In this document: positions 42,804-50,369 of the stretch, in pieces
How the letters are laid out: each line of letters starts with the position of its first letter
Numbering within the stretch: the first letter of the stretch is position 1
From: Rhodoferax sp.
GTDB taxonomy: Bacteria; Pseudomonadota; Gammaproteobacteria; Burkholderiales; Burkholderiaceae_C
Length of the DNA stretch: 50,369 nt
Assembly (NCBI RefSeq): GCF_025354435.1
Contig: NZ_JANXMU010000071.1
Location: 1 to 50,369 of the forward strand
Reading direction: 5' to 3'
Made by a program: the position numbers and the translations under genes
Notes under the pieces: generated by a model
Told to the model about the DNA's origin: nothing
The model's input: only the letters and a program-made list of their open reading frames with translations
The model's database searches: none

Positions 42804-43691
42804 TCAGCGCCCGCTGCGGGTAAATACATAAATTCCGGCCACCACCAGCACCGTGCCTGCGGCCACCCAGCCGGTAAACGGCTCACCCAAGATCACCACG
42901 CCCATCAGAATGGTGGACAGCGGCCCCACCATGCCCACCTGCGCGGCCAGGCCAGCGCCCAGGCGTTCGATGGCCATCATCACCATCAGCACCGGGGCGG
43001 CGGTGCAGGCCGTGGCGTTCAGCACCGACAGCCAGATAACTTCGGGTGCCACGATGGCCGCCGACATCGGCCGCACCAGCACAAACTGCAGCAGGCAGCA
43101 CAGACAAGCCACAGTGGTCGCCAGGCCCACCAGCCGGATGGAGCCCAGGCGCTGCACCATCTGGCCGCTGTAGACCAGGTAGATGGCGTAGCTGATGGCG
43201 CTGCCAAACACCAGCACGGCACCCAGGCTCGCGTTCGCGCCCTGGATGTTGATCTCGTGGCCAAACACCAGCACCACACCGGCGTAGCACACGGCCATGC
43301 CCAGGGCCTGGATGCGGGTGATGGGCTTGCGGTACAGCACCCAGCCCATGGCAACGACGATGGTAGGGTTCAGGTACAGGATGAGCCGCTCCAGCGAGGC
43401 GCTGATGTAGCCCAGCCCGGCAAAGTCCAGAAAGCTGGCCAGGTAATAGCCGGTAAAGCCCAGGCCCAGCACGCCCCACCAGTCCTTGCGCGTCAGCGGC
43501 GGTTTGCCGCGGCTGGACCACCAGGCCATGGTGGCAAAGATGGGCAGCGCAAACAGCATGCGGTACATGATGAGCGTGACGGCATCGACCCCGTAGCGGT
43601 AGGCGAGCTTGACGATGATGGCTTTGCCGCTGAAGGCAATCGAACCCACGAGGGCCAGCAGAAGGCCGGATGCTCTATTTTTTGTAGCCAC
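42804..43691 (-). CDS. EamA/DMT-family transporter
   Basis: 295 residues with ten predicted helices in two EamA repeats (AFSGKAIIVKLAYRYGVDA at the start; AAPVLMVMMAIERLGAGLAAQ in the second). The start is GTG 43691, which lies inside a copy of the 48-bp element, so the first codons (MATKNRAS) come from the repeat. No ribosome site is seen. It diverges from a MarR-GNAT gene, a common regulator-exporter arrangement. Confidence 0.85.
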   Translation of the reverse strand: MATKNRASGLLLALVGSIAFSGKAIIVKLAYRYGVDAVTLIMYRMLFALPIFATMAWWSSRGKPPLTRKDWWGVLGLGFTGYYLASFLDFAGLGYISASLERLILYLNPTIVVAMGWVLYRKPITRIQALGMAVCYAGVVLVFGHEINIQGANASLGAVLVFGSAISYAIYLVYSGQMVQRLGSIRLVGLATTVACLCCLLQFVLVRPMSAAIVAPEVIWLSVLNATACTAAPVLMVMMAIERLGAGLAAQVGMVGPLSTILMGVVILGEPFTGWVAAGTVLVVAGIYVFTRSGR

Positions 43692-43719
43692 TGGTGCAGA
43701 TGGAATAAGCGCTGGAGCC
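43672..43719 (+). repeat. 48-bp dispersed element covering the start of the EamA gene
   Basis: GCTCT-N7-GTAGC-N20-GCGCTGGAGCC in exact 48-bp spacing. It spans from codon 7 of the transporter to 28 bp upstream of its GTG. Confidence 0.7.
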
Positions 43720-43854
43720 TTATTTTATGTTGAAGGCTAAAAAACCTGCAGTCCACCGCGATACGCCGCAGCAATGGCCCGCACCGCGCGGCCCATGCAG
43801 CCCTGGTGGCGCACCCACATGGCGTGGAGCCCATGGTGCACGCACGGCGCCTAG

Positions 43855-43867
43855 TTGTATGATGCAA
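43855..43867. promoter_or_regulatory. Candidate MarR-type operator
   Basis: TTGTATGATGCAA is a 13-bp near-palindrome (TTGNATNATNCAA) of the size and type bound by MarR proteins. It lies 20 bp before the start of the MarR-GNAT gene, in the gap shared with the divergent transporter. Confidence 0.5.
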
Positions 43868-43887
43868 CCTTTTTAGGCCGCCCCCAC

Positions 43888-44856
43888 ATGCCTGGCATAG
43901 CCCCTTCCCTGGTCGATTCGGTGCGCAGCGCTTCGCGCAAGATGGTGCGCGAACTCGGCTTCATGCAATCGACACTGGCAGCCACAGATTACCCACCGTC
44001 GGCGGTCCACGCGATTCTGGAAATCGGCCGACAGCAGTCGCTGACGGCTGCCCAGTTGGCCGACATCCTGAACCTCGACAAATCCAGCGTCAGCCGCATG
44101 GTGCGCAAGCTGGTAGAGGCAGATGAGGTGCAAGAAAGTGCCAGCGGGGCCGACGGCCGCGCCAAGACGCTCACCCTGACCCCGCAAGGCCAACGCACAT
44201 GGGCGGCGGTAGAGGCTTTTGGCAGGCAGCAGGTGGCCGCCGCCCTGGCCCCATTGGCCAAAGCGCAACACAGCGTGGTGCGCGATGGGCTGGTCGCCTA
44301 CGCCCAGGCGCTGGAAGCCCTGCGCCTGGGCCCGGTGGCCAGCACTGCGGAGCAGACCCGCATTGCACGCGGATACCAGCCCGGCGTGATTGGACGGGTG
44401 GCGCAGATGCATGCCGACTACTACGCCCACAACTTCGGTTTCGGCCAGTTCTTTGAGAGCCAGGTCGCCACCGGCATGGCCGAATTCACCGCCCGGTTGG
44501 ACTGCCCTCACAACGCGCTGTGGACCGCCGTGCAGGCCGGTCGCACCGTCGGATCGATTGCCATTGACGGCGAAGACCTGGGTGGCGAGATCGCCCACCT
44601 GCGCTGGTTCATCGTGGACGACAGCCAGCGGGGGTCGGGTGTGGGCCGCGCGCTATTGCAGCAGGCCCTGGCGTTTTGCGACCAACAGGGGCGGGCGGCG
44701 GTCCACCTGTGGACATTCCAGGGGCTGGATGCCGCCCGCCGCCTGTATGAAAGCGAGGGCTTTGTGCTGGCGCAAGAGCAGCCTGGCAGCCAATGGGGCA
44801 CGGAACTGGTCGAACAGCGCTTCGTCCGGCTACGGGAAGCGGCACCGACCGTGTAA
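43888..44856 (+). CDS. MarR/GNAT fusion: helix-turn-helix regulator with N-acetyltransferase domain
   Basis: 322 residues from ATG 43888. The N-terminal MarR domain (about 8-150) has the winged helix LTAAQLADILNLDKSSVSRMVRKL. The C-terminal GNAT domain (about 165-315) has the acetyl-CoA loop DSQRGSGVGRALLQQA and the family end LYESEGFVLAQEQ. Such fusions are known regulators in several proteobacteria. The divergent EamA exporter is its likely target. The acetyl acceptor is unknown. Confidence 0.88.
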   Translation: MPGIAPSLVDSVRSASRKMVRELGFMQSTLAATDYPPSAVHAILEIGRQQSLTAAQLADILNLDKSSVSRMVRKLVEADEVQESASGADGRAKTLTLTPQGQRTWAAVEAFGRQQVAAALAPLAKAQHSVVRDGLVAYAQALEALRLGPVASTAEQTRIARGYQPGVIGRVAQMHADYYAHNFGFGQFFESQVATGMAEFTARLDCPHNALWTAVQAGRTVGSIAIDGEDLGGEIAHLRWFIVDDSQRGSGVGRALLQQALAFCDQQGRAAVHLWTFQGLDAARRLYESEGFVLAQEQPGSQWGTELVEQRFVRLREAAPTV

Positions 44857-44861
44857 CGGCC

Positions 44862-46634
<1,773 letters not shown>

Positions 46635-46641
46635 GGTGGGT

Positions 46642-47412
46642 TCAGGCCACAACGGGTTTAAATACTTTCAGCCACTTGGCGGCAGGCAGGCCCCAGCGGG
46701 TCTGGATCACATCGGCGCGTTCCACCAGCGCCTCGCGTGTGGGCCGGGTGGGGTTGCGCTGGGCCAGCACCACGGTGTTGCCCTCGCGCGTGGGTTTGAA
46801 GGCCCACACCGCATCGGCCCCAAAGGCAGCGGTGATCTTCTCCACACTAGCCGGGTAGCTGCTGGATTCGCCAAAAAGATTGACGGTCATGCAGCCTTCT
46901 TCGGTGAGCAACTTGCGGCAGTCGGCGTAGAAGTCGGCGCTGTCCAGCACGGGGGCGGCGGCATCTTCGTCGTACAGGTCCACCTGCAGTGCGTCTACCG
47001 TGCCCGCCCAGTCGGTGTTCTGGATTTTCAGGGCCGCGTCGCCCAGCACGATGTGCAGGCGCTCGTCATCCGGCGGCAGCTTGAACCAGAAGCGGCAGGC
47101 CGAAACGACCTGCGGGTTCAGCTCCACCGCCGTGGTGTTCATGCGCAGCTTCTTGCGGCAAAACTTGGTCAGCGCCGCTGCGCCCAGGCCGAGCTGCATG
47201 GCGTGGCGCTTGGCCACGCTGCTGGGCGGCACAAACAGCAGCCAGGCCATCATGCGCTGCACGTATTCCAGCTCGATCTCGTACGGGGTGTCCAGCAGCA
47301 TCGAGCCCTGGACCCACTCGGTGCCCAGGTGCAGGGTGCGCACGTCGCCGTAGTCGCAAAAGTTGACTTCAGGCAGGGCGGAGGTTGCGCTTGCAACAGA
47401 TTTACGGGCCAT
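46642..47412 (-). CDS. Spermidine synthase-like methyltransferase-fold protein
   Basis: 256 residues from ATG 47412 with the Rossmann-like core of the polyamine synthase superfamily: MQLGLGAAALTKFCRKKL (nucleotide-binding loop), TTAVELNPQVV and DALQVDLYDEDAAAPVL. The usual decarboxylated-SAM gatekeeper motif GGGDG is not seen, so real spermidine synthesis is doubtful. It starts inside the end of the glycosylase gene (11-bp overlap) and ends 7 bp before the GspE start, in one minus-strand unit with tatD. Confidence 0.75.
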   Translation of the reverse strand: MARKSVASATSALPEVNFCDYGDVRTLHLGTEWVQGSMLLDTPYEIELEYVQRMMAWLLFVPPSSVAKRHAMQLGLGAAALTKFCRKKLRMNTTAVELNPQVVSACRFWFKLPPDDERLHIVLGDAALKIQNTDWAGTVDALQVDLYDEDAAAPVLDSADFYADCRKLLTEEGCMTVNLFGESSSYPASVEKITAAFGADAVWAFKPTREGNTVVLAQRNPTRPTREALVERADVIQTRWGLPAAKWLKVFKPVVA

Positions 47413-47938
47413 TAATTTCAATCAGTCCAAATTGTTCAAATACATCCCGCCACGCGGCCAGCTTGCGCTCAAAGCTCCAGCTGGCATTGGCGGGGCTGGT
47501 GGATGGCAGGCGCACGGTAGGCAGGCCCAGATTTTCCAGCCGGGCGGTGTGGCGAAAACTCTCGGCCCCATTGTGCGCGACGGCCCGCAGCTGCGGGCAG
47601 CGCTGGCGCAGGGCCGCGAAGTCATTCACCTCGGCATTGCGGATCTGGCTGTCCAAGCTGCCCTGGCGCTCGCAACTGGCGTACACGTCCCACAGGCCCA
47701 CGCCGTGCGACAGCATCCATTCGCTACGTTTTTCATAGCTACTAGTGTAGATAGCATCTGCGCCAGAGGCATAAATAGCTTGCAAAATCCGCCAAAACTG
47801 GTTTTGCTTATGACCGTAGTACTGCTGCGCCGCCAGCGAGGCTGCCCCCGGAAAACTGCCCAGCACCAGCAGCCGGGTATTGGCCGACACGAGCGGCGGC
47901 AAACCAAACAGCCGGGTGAGCGGGGTGAGCGGGATCAT
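47402..47938 (-). CDS. Uracil-DNA-glycosylase-family DNA-deoxyinosine glycosylase
   Basis: 178 residues. The N-terminal motif VLGSFPGAASLAAQQYYGHK matches motif 1 of the hypoxanthine/uracil glycosylase branch. NQFWRIL and HGVGLWDVYASCER are family signatures, and LPSTSPAN is the C-terminal intercalation motif. It probably removes deaminated adenine from DNA. Its ATG overlaps the tatD stop (ATGA). The stretch between FWRIL and WML is encoded by A/T-rich codons that match the 48-bp element. Confidence 0.85.
   Translation of the reverse strand: MIPLTPLTRLFGLPPLVSANTRLLVLGSFPGAASLAAQQYYGHKQNQFWRILQAIYASGADAIYTSSYEKRSEWMLSHGVGLWDVYASCERQGSLDSQIRNAEVNDFAALRQRCPQLRAVAHNGAESFRHTARLENLGLPTVRLPSTSPANASWSFERKLAAWRDVFEQFGLIEINGP
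47723..47770 (+). repeat. 48-bp dispersed element, copy inside the glycosylase gene
   Basis: GCTAC-N7-ATAGC-N20-GCGCCAGAGGC in exact spacing, antisense to the gene. It matches the intergenic copy at 20831 at 35 of 48 bases. It encodes the loop between FWRIL and SEWML. Confidence 0.8.
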
Positions 47939-48786
47939 GGCAACAAGGCCCGCAAACGCGGCAAGGCGGCCAGCGCGTTGGCGGTGGTGGCAGCTTCAAT
48001 CGCGTCCACCGGCAGCCCACGCAGCCCGGCCAGCACTGCGCCAATGCGCGGCAACTCCAGCGGTGAGTTGATGCCCTGCGGCTGGCCCGCCGCGCGCTGG
48101 GCGGTGGTGGTGTACAGCCACTGGGGCGGAATATCAGGTGCGTCGGTTTCCAGCACCAGGGAATCGAGCGGCAGGCTGGCAGCCAGGCGGCGCAACTGGT
48201 TCGCGGCCTCGAAAGTCATGGCACCGCCAAAGCCGAGCTTGAGCCCGATGGCTATGCAAGCTTGCGCCTGCTGCGGGCTGCCGTTGAAAGCATGGGCAAT
48301 GCCCAGCCAGCGCCCGCCCGGCCCGGCCACGGCGCGCAGGTGTTTCAGCACATGGTCGGCGCTGCGGCGTACGTGCAAGATCACCGGCAGGCCGTGCTTT
48401 TTGGCCAGCTTGAGTTGGGCGCGGTAAAAGAATTGTTGGCGTGCCAGCAGGGTGGGCTCTTGCAGCGCGGGCACAAAGTAGTCCAGCCCGATCTCGCCCA
48501 CGGCTACCAGGCGCGGGTCGTCGCGGTGGGTGGTCAGGGCGGTATCCAGCAGGTCCAGGTCGCCATCTTGGGCGCGGGCCACAAACAGCGGGTGGATGCC
48601 CAGCGCGTAGGCATCGCCCGTTTGGTGGGCCAGCCGGCGCACGGTGTCAAAGTTGGCGGCCAGCACGCCCTGCAAAACACATAACGCTACATTTTTAATA
48701 GCTGCTTGCGCACGTAGATCATGCGCTAGCGCATGATTTTCTTTAAATTCTGGGGCATCCAGATGGCAGTGCGTGTCGATCCACAT
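47935..48786 (-). CDS. tatD: TatD-family metal-dependent DNase
   Basis: 283 residues. The metal-binding HxH is in MWIDTHCHLDAPEF (His6, His8), Glu is in GEIGLDYF, His is in PVILHVRRSADH, and Asp is in LVLETDAPDIPPQ. TatD enzymes are 3'-5' DNases linked to DNA repair. It is first in a minus-strand run with the glycosylase. An A/T-rich patch at 48686-48733 matches the 48-bp element. Confidence 0.92.
   Translation of the reverse strand: MWIDTHCHLDAPEFKENHALAHDLRAQAAIKNVALCVLQGVLAANFDTVRRLAHQTGDAYALGIHPLFVARAQDGDLDLLDTALTTHRDDPRLVAVGEIGLDYFVPALQEPTLLARQQFFYRAQLKLAKKHGLPVILHVRRSADHVLKHLRAVAGPGGRWLGIAHAFNGSPQQAQACIAIGLKLGFGGAMTFEAANQLRRLAASLPLDSLVLETDAPDIPPQWLYTTTAQRAAGQPQGINSPLELPRIGAVLAGLRGLPVDAIEAATTANALAALPRLRALLP
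48686..48733 (+). repeat. 48-bp dispersed element, copy inside tatD
   Basis: GCTAC-N7-ATAGC-N20-GCGCTAGCGCA in exact spacing, antisense to tatD. It encodes residues about 19-33 (ALAHDLRAQAAIKNVA), where the family has a helix and loop of the same length. The reading phase differs from that of the glycosylase copy. Confidence 0.75.
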
Positions 48787-48805
48787 AGGGGGCCGACTTT
48801 ACCCC

Positions 48806-50182
48806 TCAGCGCCCGGGTCGGGTGTCTTCAAACTCCGACCGCTCTAGTAGATCGGGCACGGTGGTGGCATCGAAGTCTTGGTGGCCAGGCAGAAATAGGG
48901 TGGCGTTGTCCAAGTCTTTGGCGGTGATGCCCAACTGCAGTGCCGTCACGAACTTGCGCCAGGCCAGGTCCGGCTCGGCCAGCTTGAAACCGTAATAGTG
49001 GTATTCGCCATGCGCCTCACCTCGTACCGCCATCACCTGCATGGTCGATACCTCGTCACTGCCCAGTTGGATTTGCACGCTGGCCCAGACATTCAGCGGC
49101 ACCTCGCCTTTGGCGTGGGCCTGGAAGCCGTCGTCGGACAGCTCGACCAGTTGCAGCGCCATGGCCTGGTCGTCCACGGTCAGCACGCCACGGCATTTGA
49201 GCGAGTAGCGCTGGTGCTGGCGGATGTCTTGTTGCGAGTCGCTAAACCCGACCACGGAGGGCAGCACCGCCTGGTAATGGGGCATGTCGTAAATGGCGGC
49301 CAGCAGCAGTTTTTCGCGGTTGGACAGGTGGGCAAACACCTGGGTTCGCTGGTTGAAAAAGTAGTCCAGCATGGCGGGGGTCATCACCGGGTCGTTGGTG
49401 GTGAAATACCTGCGGGTGGGCAAGATAATATTTTTAAGCTTGGTTTTGACAAAATAAAAATACAGGTTTTTGCGCTTTGGCTTGCCCCCGTATATTTTCT
49501 TGAACAGCTTGGGGGCCTGCAACAAATTCAGCGTCGCCCCAATGGCCGGTGCACCATTGGCAAAGTCGTAGTTTTGCACCGCGTGCTTTTGCAGCCGCTT
49601 GAAGAACAGCAGCGACTCGTACATCTCGATCCGGTCGGGGTTCACCGCGATCACCAGGTGGTAGGTGTCGAAGAAGGTGGTGCTGTACTGGTACATGAAC
49701 TTCATCAGCGGGAACAGGATGGAGCCACCGCTTTTGCGGAACCGGGGGTGCACCGCCAGGGCCGAGATTTCGGCGATCTTGCCTTTTTCGGCGTGGATCT
49801 CGCTCAGGTCAAAAATCGCCTGCAGCGGAAAACCAAAGCTGCTCTGGCGGATCAGCGAAATGGTGCCCACCACCTCACCGTCAAACTTGGCGCACAGCGT
49901 GGTGGTGGTCGGCAGGGCGTGGTACACCGTGGCGCGCAGCCCGGACGGGTCGGGCTGCATGAAGCCGCTGCCTACATAGGCATCGTGCAATAGCTTGAAA
50001 CAGGCTTCCAGTTCCTCTTGGGTGTCGGCGATTTTCAGCACCAGCCGCGCATCGGGATTGGGGTCGCAATCGACAAAAGAGCGGTAAATGGAAAAGCGAA
50101 GTGGCCGGGGTAAAAAGGCAAAGGCCTTGCGCAGGCCATGGCGGACGAATTTGCGGGTATTGGATGCGCGCGAATGCTTCAT
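48806..50182 (-). CDS. N-acyl amino acid synthase-like (FeeM-type GNAT) protein fused to a PilZ domain
   Basis: 458 residues. Residues about 48-240 resemble the FeeM-type acyltransferase fold (GNAT superfamily): CAKFDGEVVGTISLI, EISALAVHPRFRKSGGSIL and LVIAVNPDRIEMYESLLFFK. A central region of about 100 residues is followed by a PilZ domain (about 325-430) with the RxxxR of RQHQRYSLKC and LVELSDDGFQ in place of the D/NxSxxG box. PilZ domains bind cyclic di-GMP, so acyltransfer may be under its control. No signal peptide; a basic N-terminus. Confidence 0.72.
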   Translation of the reverse strand: MKHSRASNTRKFVRHGLRKAFAFLPRPLRFSIYRSFVDCDPNPDARLVLKIADTQEELEACFKLLHDAYVGSGFMQPDPSGLRATVYHALPTTTTLCAKFDGEVVGTISLIRQSSFGFPLQAIFDLSEIHAEKGKIAEISALAVHPRFRKSGGSILFPLMKFMYQYSTTFFDTYHLVIAVNPDRIEMYESLLFFKRLQKHAVQNYDFANGAPAIGATLNLLQAPKLFKKIYGGKPKRKNLYFYFVKTKLKNIILPTRRYFTTNDPVMTPAMLDYFFNQRTQVFAHLSNREKLLLAAIYDMPHYQAVLPSVVGFSDSQQDIRQHQRYSLKCRGVLTVDDQAMALQLVELSDDGFQAHAKGEVPLNVWASVQIQLGSDEVSTMQVMAVRGEAHGEYHYYGFKLAEPDLAWRKFVTALQLGITAKDLDNATLFLPGHQDFDATTVPDLLERSEFEDTRPGR

Positions 50183-50229
50183 AAATGCGTTTTTAGTTAT
50201 TATTAATATGTTAGGTATTTTTTCAAATC

Positions 50230-50369
50230 TGACCTTGCCCCTGGAATCCGTATCCCATAACCGAGCTCATGAGTTGGCTTGCTTGGGCTGATTCGCAAGC
50301 CAGTTCTGCTCGAACTGCACCGGGCTGACATAGTCCAGCGTCGAATGCAGTCGAGTCCGGTTATACCAA
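50230..50369 (-). mobile_element. IS3-family insertion sequence, partial (right end in the element's own direction)
   Basis: The element enters from the window's edge. Its terminal sequence begins TGACCTTGCCCCTGGAATCC at 50230, in the style of IS3-family inverted repeats, followed by the transposase stop at 50267. The other end and the target duplication are outside the window. Confidence 0.8.
50267..50369 (-). CDS. IS3-family transposase OrfB, C-terminal end (partial)
   Basis: Translation on the minus strand gives YNRTRLHSTLDYVSPVQFEQ and a short tail before the stop. This is the C-terminal signature of IS3-family DDE transposases. The rest of the gene lies to the right of the window. Confidence 0.92.
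   Translation of the reverse strand, partial: WYNRTRLHSTLDYVSPVQFEQNWLANQPKQANS

Overview
The window looks like a chromosomal segment of a beta-proteobacterium of the family Comamonadaceae (Rhodoferax/Polaromonas/Acidovorax-like). The basis is the high-GC codon use with G/C in third positions, the folC-dedD-cvpA-purF order, the benzoate/beta-ketoadipate gene set and the protein flavour. The genus is not proven by the sequence.

Layout. Positions 151-8132 hold benzoate catabolism: benC and benD, two benzoate transporters (benK, benE), an IclR-family regulator facing the other way, and pcaI-pcaJ-pcaF, which finish the beta-ketoadipate pathway. The dioxygenase subunits and the catechol-cleaving enzymes are not in the window. 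Positions 8133-8889 hold an unexplained 280-bp gap, a very strong terminator and a tRNA-Ala/Glu/Asp cluster on the minus strand. Positions 8875-14389 carry gltX, purF, cvpA, dedD and folC on the minus strand. Positions 14421-30334 are a mosaic of housekeeping genes: ArsC/Spx-like, ppnP, murB, yajQ, an aspartic protease, an HD-GYP-like protein, plsY, ybaK, an aldo-keto reductase, an alpha/beta hydrolase, a chemoreceptor, prfB with its programmed frameshift, a HAD phosphatase, pepN and fbp.

Positions 30409-36829 are a 6.4-kb integrative island in the 3' end of tRNA-Thr(CGT). It is bounded by exact 16-bp direct repeats and has paired candidate integrase arm sites at both ends. It carries a tyrosine integrase, a tightly overlapping operon (unknown - ribbon-helix-helix - Bro-N - ParB-like), a serine recombinase and one AT-richer unknown gene beside the right end. 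The original tRNA terminator has been displaced to the far side of the island.

Positions 36830-50229 return to the core chromosome: rpmB-rpmG, a PHP phosphatase, two EamA transporters, yciO, an M50 protease, trpS, an SDR, a MarR-GNAT fusion, a GspE-type ATPase, a spermidine synthase-like protein, a DNA glycosylase, tatD and an N-acyltransferase-like/PilZ fusion. The window ends inside an IS3-family insertion sequence.

The most unusual signal is a dispersed 48-bp element, GCTAY-N7-RTAGC-N20-GCGCTAGAGGC. I find eleven copies with the same internal spacing and one copy shorter by a base. Three copies are intergenic, one covers a start codon, and eight lie inside protein-coding genes (pcaF, folC, HAD, pepN, SDR, glycosylase, tatD and the EamA start). 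The coding copies lie in both orientations, at least two codon phases are used, and the family protein sequence is kept. None lies in the foreign island.
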